64,000 bases of DNA from Dipylidium caninum (Eukaryota > Platyhelminthes > Cestoda > Cyclophyllidea > Dipylidiidae): the NCBI GenBank assembly GCA_017562135.1, contig QEYB01000926.1, forward strand, positions 372,001 to 436,000. The letters are read 5' to 3'. The notes below the pieces were generated by a model that ran no database searches, was not told where the DNA came from, and saw nothing but the letters and a program-made list of their open reading frames with translations. Below are positions 24,077-33,654 of this stretch, in pieces. The position numbers and the translations under genes were made by a program. How positions within the stretch are numbered: position 1 is the first letter of the stretch; each line of letters opens with the position of its first letter.

Positions 24077-27000
24077 AGCTGGCGTAGACGGGCACGAACA
24101 ATCAAGGTTACTCGCTTCCTATTGGTCCCAATTAGGCGCAAGAAAGGATATCAGGAATTGGCAGATTACCCAAACGAACTCTGCTAATTTTGTGAACCGT
24201 AAGTATTAATTCAATTTCACATTCCGTTCGGCCAGTTTGATGTGGCTAATTGCACGGTTTGAACTGTGACATTATTACATTATGGTAAGAAGCAAAATTC
24301 CAGCTTCGTACTTGAGAATTGAGAATTTGAACACAATCTTTTTATACAGTCAGCGGTATGTCTTATAAACACCTTCCAATACAACATGTTGGCGATAAAC
24401 GCATTAAAAAGCGACTTTACTTTATTTACTCGAGTGACTGGTTTCTTATATCCATTTTAACCCATATTTATCTGTTATCAGCCAAAATTGAAAACACATG
24501 AAAAAACAACAAATTACCGGGGAAAATCCATTATAGCTAATTTTTACTCACAAAGTACTGCATTGGTACAAATCGCTTTCTTCGGACACTTCCTATACGG
24601 TTTGCGTTGTCGAAATGGCCCGAAGAGCACGTATTTTTGTGAAAGTAGGCGAATTGATAATTAATTTAAGCATATACAAGGGAATTTTTAAAAATCTGAA
24701 TGGCTATTTAACCAAATCTGGCGAAATAATACAGCATAGAGCCCATTTTTGGTTAATTCTTCTACTAGTTTCACCTATGCGACTGTAATTTAATGCGATC
24801 AGTAGTTGTTTAACAATGGGGTACGCTCACCACCTTAGCCGTTATAACTACAAGGCCCGAGGAGAAATTTGCCTCTCCATTACTTTCATCGCTCTTGAAT
24901 ACTTGTGTCAAAACTGTATTCATTTTGATAATGCTCATTATGTCGCGATTTACTAGTGGTACCGTTGCGAAATTAACACTAACTGCATTGATCGCATATT
25001 CATTTAAAATTTTCCCGCTCCTAGTACTGATGGAAGAATAAATCTTCGATACTGCAACCGGCTTGCAAATTAGAAAGTCGTGATTTACAGAACACAATTA
25101 TTATGCAAAATGGCACCCCTGTCCCAACTTCGTCATCTATCCTTGTAGTAACAGTTTTTTATCGCGATGGACCGAGCCAAATTCCTGTCCCGACTCCTCA
25201 CAGCATCCCCTCCATGGAAAATTCATCGCCAACATGCCAAGACATGTCATAAAAATACCTCTCCCCCCAAATTTGTTACTATACGCCTCATAAACCTGCC
25301 TCTTACTTAAAACCCAGTCAAACTGTAGTACAGGCGAGTGATTATGGGAAATAGACTTGGACTCGGTAAACTAAAAGGGCTGTACGCCACATCACTAAGC
25401 CTGAGGCCTGCCCGTTCAATAGCATTCTGCACTTAAGTTTACGATTATGCTGAGTTCGCCCCGGCGACATGGAGAAGGCATCGGAACTACCCAGGTGATG
25501 TGGTCTTTTTTCCAAATTATCAAAGTCATTAGAAGATGCCAATTAACACTCATAAGGGCCTCCTCGTTATAGTTACCACAACAAGTAGTGACATGAGAAT
25601 ATTTTTTTGTAACGCGTCCAAAGCAGATGAGACTTTAGTCTAAAGTAAAAATGCTTCGACCTGACTCAATTCACATTTTTTCCTCTCTAGGAAATTTGAT
25701 CGCCTCACAACTCGTTTAGGTCAGACGATACGGGGGGGGGGAGTATTATGGCTTTGCGCATAAATAACCAAAGGCGTCTACTTCAACGTTAAATAATGGT
25801 AATCTTTACGCCTCATTTTACTCGATTATCCCATTCAGAAAGCGTTGTTCTCACAACAAAAATCCTTGGGTATTGGAGTACATTTGCTTTAGAGTTGGTC
25901 TACGGCCTCGTCGTGCACCTCGATGGAAAGAGACCTGAAAATAAATAAAAGAAAAGAAAAACCGAGTAGGAATCTGGTTAATAAGAGGTCACAAGGAACA
26001 GAAATTGTTATTGGACTAAGGCAACGAACAATACGGCAAAAGAAAGGTGTTTTGACAACAAGTAAATAAATAAGATGCCAAATGGGCGAGTAACTTGGTA
26101 GCAGACCTAATTTTATCAATGCCCGTCGGGTAATGGACGCAAAACCGGGTTCGTAACTAAGTCGGCAGAGCGATCGGTTTAACATCTGTAATTACCTAAT
26201 GCAAAAAGTGTTTGAGATGAAACGCTCCTCGAGTAAACTTCGTGACCATGTTAACTTTGAGGGCAATAACTTGGTCAAAGAAGAAGGCGATTCCTCCGAA
26301 TGTACCCTTATAAAACTTGAAATAATGAAATGCATGAGGCAACTGCGCTGCTTAAAGGACTGCTTAGAATTGAGATTTAGTGTGTTTAATTGCGCGGGAT
26401 CAAAGAAATATCTAAGGGTGTGCTAAAAAATTGATGATGACTTTCGTTAAACCCCAAAGGGTACAAAAATTGCCAATAATCTTCGAAGAAGGCTAGAAGA
26501 TAAAGCTGTAATTGTAAATTTTCTGACTAAAAAACCAGACTGCACGCTTTAGTATCAAAGTTGGAGGAAAAAGGGTTTCATTTTGAGTAGTAGATCCGCA
26601 ATCTATCAACGAACTGCTTACCAGGCATCACATATTTTTCAATTTTCTTCGAAGCATGTCGTTCTCGCGACGCAGGAATTTTATCTCCTTCCTACAAATA
26701 TGCCGCAGAAAACAATTTATTTGGCTACATTAGATAAGGTGACTCAAAAAAATTGTGAATTTATTCGGGGGCGTTAAGGAAAGACGATCGCGTCTTCATA
26801 AATAACTACGTTTTGTCGCCGGACCTCATTTGATGCATTTGTCTGTACGCCACCTCATCTAGTCTATTAAAGTTTTCGGAGCGTAGGAGATGGTTGAAAT
26901 GCCAACAGAGGAGAATATCCACCGATCCCGATTCACTCGGTCCATCCGGTGAAAACTATAACGGCAAGGGAAGGAATTACACATAAACGTCCACCCTTTA

Positions 27001-27552
27001 CCGTACATTGTTAGGTGAGTGCCTCACGACTAAAGAAACTTCCGTAATTAACTGGCTAGTTTAGTAATACAGCGGAAGAGAGTGTAAATAAGCCCACAAA
27101 ACACAAATCACTGTGCCGTAAAGGTAAAATTATAAAATAAGATTTACTACACTATTAACTCACAAGACTATAATTATTTTCTACCCACATTATTCACTTT
27201 TAATTTAAATCCGTGTTATTACCGCCTAATAGCACACCTCAGGTTGTGCACTTTAAATGAGCTCTAGAGGCAGTGGAAGGTTGGAAATATTTAGTGAATG
27301 AGAATGCTGCGGGGCTGCGATGCGGTGTCCATTTGACCAGTAAAATAATTTATCCAGCGACTGCTAATAACCCAGGTAAACAACATCGATGAAATCGAGG
27401 GGTGGGGATTAAATGTCAAGACGATTGGGAAAAGTGAGGGAGAAGACAACGAATGATTATAAGTTAGGGGTAAACGATGTCGGACGAAATATTGGGATAA
27501 CATGAGTTTATTCGCCAGAAGAGGCACAAAACGAGTTAATACGCGAAAAAGA
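24077..27552. other. Intergenic region between EIF3F and the palindromic gene pair
   Basis: No gene recognised. Short frames such as 24810-25097 (-), 25889-26185 (-) and 26199-26426 (+) lack domain features or splice support. It contains a poly-G run at about 25732-25741. The EIF3F promoter presumably lies at the left edge. Confidence 0.4.
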
Positions 27553-27558
27553 TTTATT
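27553..27558 (-). promoter_or_regulatory. Poly(A) signal AATAAA overlapping stop codon of copy A
   Basis: On the minus strand the last codons read GAT GAA TAA ATC, so the TAA stop lies inside the hexamer AATAAA. This predicts a 3' UTR of about 10-30 nt. Confidence 0.6.
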
Positions 27559-28219
27559 CATCGTTGTTAGGGTCTTTCATATCCGTGGTTTGGCTGGCAC
27601 TGTCACCACCTCCATGGCAGGATTTCCCAGTGCAGGCGTGTTTAACGAAATCACGGCAAACACGACCATTGCAAACACGTTGGCAGGATCCACGCGCACA
27701 CCCAAAACCTTGAATCGGACCGTCGGAGCACTGTTCATTGAAACACAATCGGAAGTCGTAGAAGATTCCACACTCTCCACCATGGCAACCGCCCCAGTGG
27801 CCGCAGTTGCCACCGTTGCACGGCGGGAGCAGGTGGCTCATGCCGCTCGGAGACATGTCCATGGGGGCGTAGGGGTTCTCATCGTACGGTGAGGCGTAGG
27901 CGAGTCCGGATAGGGCGCCCTCCATGACCATTGGTCGTGGAGGCAAACCAGGACCGGCGTAGGACATGGGGTACGGACCCATGCCGCCGCCTGCAAAGCC
28001 GCCTCCACCGAACGGATCGCCACCGAAGCCCATTCTGCCACGGTAAGAACCACTGCCGAAGCCACCACCACCAACACCACCACTGACACCGACACCACCG
28101 CCTGGCATGCCGACTCCGGGAGTCGGGTGGCCGGGGGGAGGGTAGATGGCCATGCTGAGGGCGGGTGTCACCGAAGAGGTGAGGAGATGCAACACAATCA
28201 GTGCCACCACCGTCTGCAT
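27554..28219 (-). CDS. Secreted Gly-rich/Cys-rich protein, copy A (left palindrome arm)
   Basis: Single-exon frame of 221 aa from ATG at 28219. Residues 1-22 form a signal peptide (MQTVVALIVLHLLTSSVTPA, then LS). Residues 23-130 are Gly/Pro/Met/Tyr-rich with a GGVGVSGGVGGGG core. Residues 134-205 are Cys-rich with spaced C-x4-C and C-x5-C pairs (CNGGNC, CHGGEC, CARGSCQRVC, CRDFVKHAC), suggesting a disulfide-bonded extracellular structural or surface protein. Family not recognised; eggshell, cuticle-like or adhesive roles are guesses. A TATAAAAG box lies 46 nt upstream of the start and AATAAA overlaps the stop codon. It is head to head with copy B (29960-30616) and identical to it through residue 191; the tail (ending DPNNDE) is distinct. 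Confidence 0.85.
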   Translation of the reverse strand: MQTVVALIVLHLLTSSVTPALSMAIYPPPGHPTPGVGMPGGGVGVSGGVGGGGFGSGSYRGRMGFGGDPFGGGGFAGGGMGPYPMSYAGPGLPPRPMVMEGALSGLAYASPYDENPYAPMDMSPSGMSHLLPPCNGGNCGHWGGCHGGECGIFYDFRLCFNEQCSDGPIQGFGCARGSCQRVCNGRVCRDFVKHACTGKSCHGGGDSASQTTDMKDPNNDE

Positions 28220-28264
28220 TCGTCTTCCTCGCGTACACGCGGACTTCTCGCCACTGCCACTCGT

Positions 28265-28272
28265 CTTTTATA
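28265..28272 (-). promoter_or_regulatory. TATA box of copy A
   Basis: TATAAAAG on the minus strand, 46 nt upstream of the ATG at 28219, at the position equivalent to the one in copy B. Confidence 0.75.
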
Positions 28273-28574
28273 CCCGCACGCGCCTGTCTGTCCGTGAGCA
28301 CTGCGGAGGCGCCTCCAAGAGCCTGCACCGACCCCAACGAGGATGGCCGAAGTCGTCGAACGGACATGTGGGGCAGGGGGCGGGGACAGGGGACAGGGGG
28401 CAGCGGAGAGAATGACATGAATTGCGCAGTTTCAACGCTCTGCACAACCCCGAGTCGGTGCATGGTGATCTCGATGAGGTCAGTTCGCTGAATCGATGCC
28501 ATCGGAGTGCATTCTTACGTTACTGACACTATACGCCGTCGATTCTACTCATGACCATTCGATTTCTACCTTAT

Positions 28575-28631
28575 CGTCTCGTCTCGACTCGACTCGACTC
28601 GAATCGACTCGACTCGACTCGACTAGACTCG
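28575..28631. repeat. (TCGAC)n pentanucleotide tract, left arm
   Basis: Tandem CGACT/TCGAC units. The matching tract in the right arm (29571-29620) is shorter, so the two arms differ in copy number here. Confidence 0.8.
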
Positions 28632-28857
28632 GCACGTTGACGGAGCGATCAAGAAGTCGACGAAGTGAACAACATGGCCCCTGTCACTCATCGTGAGATT
28701 CGCCAGTGAGAATAGTCTGGCTGCTGTGGTCCCGGCGCCCTCATCCTCGCTGTTTTAATAGCTCTGACTCCCAGGTTCCCACAACTCCTGTGGCAGATTC
28801 TTGTACGCCTACTGTTAGTCGGTCCGACTTGACAATTGACACCAGCTATTTCTAATC

Positions 28858-29345
28858 TCCATTTCTGAGTAGATTCTGTCAGAGCACCTTTTTCGGTCCG
28901 TTAACGCTTCAAGAAGCTAACTTTTGAAGAAAAACGACGTATTCTTACCGATCGCATCCATCCTCCTCTCCTCTTGCCAATGAATTGCGTCGCCCGGCGC
29001 AGCTTGGTTGACCTTGAGGCGAGGCAAATCCTCTGAGTGATGCTAAGAATTTTCTCCCTGCTTACGTCAGGACAGAGGGGACGAGGATGATTTCTCCCAC
29101 CAAATTTCCCCCTAGCATCCTCCACCAAATCTAATTAATCTCTTAGCTTCCACCGGAATCCTACCAAAACTGGTCCGTGTAGGGGCTTTTCTTCACATCA
29201 AATTCGCGGTTTTGCCGAACATCGACAGCATTATCCGTCTTTGCGGCCTTTTTGGGGATCGGAGGTAGACCTCTGAACAGAGGAAATCGTTCGACGTCCC
29301 GCCAACCCCCCAGGCTCATACACTCAGGGTCGTCTTTCTTCAAAG
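28858..29345. other. Unique spacer of palindrome 1
   Basis: A 488-bp sequence between the arms, not repeated in inverted form. It separates the two divergent promoters by about 1.6 kb in total. Short minus-strand frames are present but none is recognised. Confidence 0.6.
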
Positions 29346-29570
29346 GATTAGAAATAGCTGGTGTCACTTGTCAAGTCGGACCGACTAACAGTAGGCGTAC
29401 AAGAATCTGCCACAGGAGTTGTGGGAACCTGGAGTCAGAGCTATTAAAACAGCGAGGATGAGGGGCGCCGGGACCACAGCAGCCAGACTATTCTCACTGG
29501 CGAATCTCACGATGAGTGACAGGGGCCATGTTGTTCACTTCGTCGACTTCTTGATCGCTCCGTCAACGTG

Positions 29571-29620
29571 CCGAGTCTAGTCGAGTCGAGTCGAGTCGAG
29601 TCGAGTCGAGACGAGACGAT
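29571..29620. repeat. (GAGTC)n pentanucleotide tract, right arm
   Basis: Inverted counterpart of the tract at 28575-28631, with fewer units and no interrupting GAATC unit. Confidence 0.8.
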
Positions 29621-29906
29621 AAGGTAGAAATCGAATGGTCATGAGTAGAATCGACGGCGTATAGTGTCAGTAACAGAAGAATGCACCCCGATGGCATCGA
29701 TTCAGCGAACTGACCTCATCGAGATCACTGTGCACCGACTCGGGGTTATGGAGATCGTTGAAACTGCGCAATTCATTTCATTCTCTCCGCTGCCCCCTGC
29801 CCCCTGTCCCACATGTCCGTTCCACGGCCTCGGCCATCCTCGTTGGGCCGGTGCAGGCACTTGGGGGCGCTTCCGCAGTGCTCACGGACAGACAGGCGCG
29901 TGCAAG

Positions 29907-29914
29907 TATAAAAG
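29907..29914 (+). promoter_or_regulatory. TATA box of copy B
   Basis: TATAAAAG, 46 nt upstream of ATG 29960, with GC-rich flanks; it mirrors the element of copy A. Confidence 0.75.
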
Positions 29915-29959
29915 ACGAGTGGCAGCGGCGAGAAGTTCGCGTGTACGCGAGGAAGACGA

Positions 29960-30616
29960 ATGCAGACGGTGGTGGCACTGATTGTGTTGCATCTCCTCAC
30001 CTCTTCGGTGACACCCGCCCTCAGCATGGCCATCTACCCTCCCCCCGGCCACCCGACTCCCGGAGTCGGCATGCCAGGCGGTGGTGTCGGTGTCAGTGGT
30101 GGTGTTGGTGGTGGTGGCTTCGGCAGTGGTTCTTACCGTGGCAGAATGGGCTTCGGTGGCGATCCGTTCGGTGGAGGCGGCTTTGCAGGCGGCGGCATGG
30201 GTCCGTACCCCATGTCCTACGCCGGTCCTGGTTTGCCTCCACGACCAATGGTCATGGAGGGCGCCCTATCCGGACTCGCCTACGCCTCACCGTACGATGA
30301 GAACCCCTACGCCCCCATGGACATGTCTCCGAGCGGCATGAGCCACCTGCTCCCGCCGTGCAACGGTGGCAACTGCGGCCACTGGGGCGGTTGCCATGGT
30401 GGAGAGTGTGGAATCTTCTACGACTTCCGATTGTGTTTCAATGAACAGTGCTCCGACGGTCCGATTCAAGGTTTTGGGTGTGCGCGTGGATCCTGCCAAC
30501 GTGTTTGCAATGGTCGTGTTTGCCGTGACTTCAGCAAATCAACCTGTTCCGACAGGACCTGCCCTGATGATGAAAACTGTAATTCGGAAAAACGGAAGCC
30601 TGATTCTGAAAAATAA
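29960..30616 (+). CDS. Secreted Gly-rich/Cys-rich protein, copy B (right palindrome arm)
   Basis: Single-exon frame of 218 aa, divergent from copy A. Signal peptide, Gly-rich region and Cys-rich region are identical to copy A through residue 191. From there the tail differs: DFSKSTCSDRTC and a charged end (KRKPDSEK), where copy A has DFVKHACTGKSC and ends DPNNDE. The cysteine spacing of the tail is kept although its sequence is not, which fits old paralogues whose 5' parts were homogenised. AATAAA overlaps the stop codon. Function is not recognised; an extracellular structural role is inferred from composition only. Confidence 0.85.
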   Translation: MQTVVALIVLHLLTSSVTPALSMAIYPPPGHPTPGVGMPGGGVGVSGGVGGGGFGSGSYRGRMGFGGDPFGGGGFAGGGMGPYPMSYAGPGLPPRPMVMEGALSGLAYASPYDENPYAPMDMSPSGMSHLLPPCNGGNCGHWGGCHGGECGIFYDFRLCFNEQCSDGPIQGFGCARGSCQRVCNGRVCRDFSKSTCSDRTCPDDENCNSEKRKPDSEK

Positions 30617-30617
30617 A
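30612..30617 (+). promoter_or_regulatory. Poly(A) signal AATAAA overlapping stop codon of copy B
   Basis: The frame ends GAA AAA TAA A, so the stop codon lies within AATAAA, the same arrangement as copy A although this part lies outside the inverted-repeat arms. Confidence 0.6.
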
Positions 30618-32403
30618 CTTTTATTTAAAGTGTTTATAAATATCCACTTCTAAGTATCCCTTTCTAAATATCCCTTTTTTTAAAATATCCTTTTTGTCCT
30701 AATCCATCTGTAATACGTTGAACACTAACGTCGCAGATTGAGGCAACGGTGATTAATCGCTATTTTCTTTCACTGACTCTCATCGGCAAATGTCAATGCC
30801 TTAGTAGAGGGCTTTAGCGATTCCTGTTTACCCAATCCATTCTCACGAACTCAGGAGCACCGTCTCGAGTTGAACATCTCTGGTATACTGCATCATCGGT
30901 ATGTAGACAATGCAGATTTTTTAATCGTCAATGACTCCATTTCAATTCGACTTCACTACCCTGTCGGTCACACGGAAAACCCAGTTGAGCATCGTGTAAC
31001 CCTTGGCAGTATGTGAATATCGCACTGTTAAAAATAGCACATTATAAACGGGCAATATTTTAATGTCGCTGCGGTGGACAAATAGTCTATTGTGTGGGAC
31101 ACATGCTACTTATGTTTTTTGAGCATACATCCGACTAGAATTGTAGTAGAATTAGGTGGAAATGTCGACGCTATCACAGTACTGAGTGTAAAATATAATA
31201 AAATTATAATGAAACCTTTCATCCCTATTTTCCACCTTTTAATGACTTGGAGCTGTCTTCGATGAGGCTGATGCGCGGTTAAGGTAAGCTCTCCGGGGTC
31301 GGGAGACGTCCAACAAGAAGTTCACTTCCTTTTGGTGGACTCAGTTAAAACAAAACCCCCCATCTCCGGAGTTGTGACCTAAAGTTGGAGCTAAATCACA
31401 GCCTACAGCGAGATGACAGCGATTGATTGTGCGTTGATGTGATTGGCTGGCCGGTGTAAAATCACCTTCTAATTGGCCAATTGATGGCATCGCATCACAC
31501 TAGGGAAAACGAGGCCGTTTCCCACTCGCCGAGTGACCCACAAGTCTCACGACAGCAAGAAAATACTCAATCTAGTCTTTTCATAACGGTATAATCGGCG
31601 TGTTTAGAATTGACGTAATTTAATTTTAATCGCCACGGGCTCGCGTACGTTTTGTCGAGGGAGGAGTGAAAGGTTACGTTAACTTTTAAGACGTTAGCAC
31701 GTCTTCCTGTGCACGCATATGTCTGGCAGGGCGCTGAGAGGGGCTGCCAAACATCCACGCATCCAGTTAAATCCTGTACGAGCGTCTCCAAGATCTCACA
31801 ACTTGCGGCTCAGACGAAATGGGGAGCCTATTGCGAAAGGCATGAACGTGGGAGGTTTTTTCTAAAGTCACTGCCTCTCCTTTCCCCTTTTTGGAGGGAG
31901 ATGATATCGAAAATAATAGTGGAGCAAGACAGGGAGGCAAGGGGAGAAGTGGACTTCTTGACGAAGTTCTACCCTACTCTTCACCAGTGGCTGGTGATTA
32001 GGGAAACGTGAAGATGCAGTGGGTAAAATCAGTCCGGGGTATGTTACAACTGTGCATACCTTTTCCAGATGCGCAGTTCATTCGTAACCTTAGCCGTAAG
32101 ACGGCGAAAAGAGTCGCCAAGTGGCACATACTACGACGAGAATAGTTAACGACATCATAATGTCGCCACCTACACGTACACAGCTCTTTGTCAAAATTAA
32201 TTTTGCCCCAACTTGTAAATTGCATTCAGACTCGAGAGGTGACTACACTGGCTCACAAGTTGACAGTTAGTGGGGCCAGCTTAAAGTCAAATTTGGCTGA
32301 ACCGCCGTCTACAGGAGAAGGGAATCATCGCTTAAGGGGAGGGTGAAAAAACGTACGCATACGCTACTTAAATAAATTTTAAGTAAGGGGGAAATGCGAT
32401 TGG
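30618..32403. other. Intergenic region
   Basis: 3' flank of copy B and 3' flank of the convergent MATH-like gene. No gene recognised; only short frames without domain features. Confidence 0.4.
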
Positions 32404-33654
32404 CTAGTTAACGAGTACCTTCATATGCGGGACGTCAGGGGACATGACACACGCGTACTCACTCCCTTCATCTTCATGTACGCTGGACTGGGTTGTATCG
32501 AGGAAGTTCTCCTCTGTTTCTTTTGATACGGGGATATCCGTAGCGACGAAGTGACGCCAAGGACGTTGAAACAAACTCTGGTGCGAGATATGCATTTGAC
32601 GTAGCGAACCGCCTCCTGCCTGAGGATGACTTAAAAGGCACCAACTCCAGCCAATTGTCCGCAGTGTATTAGCCTCCAACACGGACTTCTCCTCGCGTAG
32701 TGGAAGGAGATGAGGATGTAGACGTCCATCACGGCCGGAGAACACGACACTCCATTGGAAATAGCTTTTGTCTTTTGTGAGAGTCAGAAACCATGGTTCT
32801 TTCGTCAATTCCCGGGGCAGACTTAAGGCGACGCCCTTGTACACCTTGACATTCTTCAACCAAATCGGTATTAGGCGCCGCATAAGGAGATTGGTCAAAT
32901 TCGAGAGGATACGCATATTCAAATTGGCAGGAAGCGTGAATTGGCTTTCATTGTGGTGTAAGCATAAAGTGACTTGATGTCCACTGTCAAGTTCAGGTGT
33001 TATCACCATCTCAAAAGATACTAGGTACACAAGATTCTGACTGGCAGACTGATTATTCAGACACATTTTAACACGATCGTCCCAGTCAATCAACATCTCC
33101 AATTTCCATACTTCTCCGTCGAGAAGAAACTCAGCTGACTCGAAGAAATCTTCACTACGCGGCATCAGAAAGAGATTTATATTCAAGATCGCGTTGGCCA
33201 GCTCCAGTTCTATGAGGAGACGTCCATCGTCACCCACGAACTTCTTGTCAGTCACGACTGTCGCCTCAATGAGGCAACCACTACCTCGACATGTATTGTT
33301 TCGATTGAAGAGTACCTGTTCTTCCGAGAAGGTCTGGTTGTCGGAGAAGTGGGTTAAATTAACCACAGTGAGAGTGAGATCCAACCAGATAGCAAAATTT
33401 ACGGTATGTTGGCCTCCGGCTACCGCCATTCTCGGCAGTACTAATTCTAGGTAGGCGCCTATATGAAGAGGTGATCGCACCAGCTTGAGGCGCCAATTAG
33501 TATTGGCGTACTCGAATATAGCAGATTCAAGTTCGGTAATGAAGCCACGGAAAAGGCTGGCCGGTGGGACAAAGGTGAATTTGGCATCCTGCGCCGACAA
33601 CTGAACGTATCGTGTTAGTCGTAGTTGGGGAGAATTTGAAGGACTGAGATTCAT
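32404..33654 (-). CDS. MATH/TRAF-like domain protein, 3' coding exon
   Basis: Open frame of 416 codons from ATG 33654 to TAG at 32404; the frame stays open a little further upstream, so the true 5' end may be spliced from another exon. Residues about 40-160 resemble a MATH (TRAF-C) beta-sandwich: NWRLKLV, then YLELVLPRM, an FAIWLDLTLTVVN strand pair, and a closing GCLIEATVVTDKKFVGDDGR followed by LLIELEL, like the end of MATH domains. A second similar stretch begins at about residue 180 (VWKLEMLIDWDDRVKMCL). No RING or B-box is visible in this exon. A candidate upstream segment with His/Cys-rich composition is the frame 33824-34213 (-), but its connection is not proven. MATH proteins are adaptors in signalling or ubiquitin ligase complexes. 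The domain assignment rests on pattern only. Confidence 0.55.
   Translation of the reverse strand: MNLSPSNSPQLRLTRYVQLSAQDAKFTFVPPASLFRGFITELESAIFEYANTNWRLKLVRSPLHIGAYLELVLPRMAVAGGQHTVNFAIWLDLTLTVVNLTHFSDNQTFSEEQVLFNRNNTCRGSGCLIEATVVTDKKFVGDDGRLLIELELANAILNINLFLMPRSEDFFESAEFLLDGEVWKLEMLIDWDDRVKMCLNNQSASQNLVYLVSFEMVITPELDSGHQVTLCLHHNESQFTLPANLNMRILSNLTNLLMRRLIPIWLKNVKVYKGVALSLPRELTKEPWFLTLTKDKSYFQWSVVFSGRDGRLHPHLLPLREEKSVLEANTLRTIGWSWCLLSHPQAGGGSLRQMHISHQSLFQRPWRHFVATDIPVSKETEENFLDTTQSSVHEDEGSEYACVMSPDVPHMKVLVN

Larger units (their letters stand above)
27651..28857. repeat. Inverted repeat 1, left arm
   Basis: Reverse complement of 29346-30528 with small indels. It covers most of the copy A coding region, its promoter and a (TCGAC)n tract. 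The outer boundary falls inside the coding sequence after codon 190, where the two paralogues stop matching at the nucleotide level. Coding parts match nearly perfectly, while the upstream part shows several substitutions and indels. Confidence 0.92.
29346..30528. repeat. Inverted repeat 1, right arm
   Basis: Reverse complement of 27651-28857. It contains the promoter and the first 190 codons of copy B. The inner boundary is marked by loss of similarity after the shared GATTAGAAATAGCTGGTGTC segment. Confidence 0.92.

Noticed and set aside
27879..28502. 207-codon minus-strand frame overlapping copy A, and its mirror at 29758-30300
   Set aside because: Alternative frame of the Gly-rich region (Trp/Arg-rich nonsense) with no signal peptide; it exists only because the arms are duplicated.
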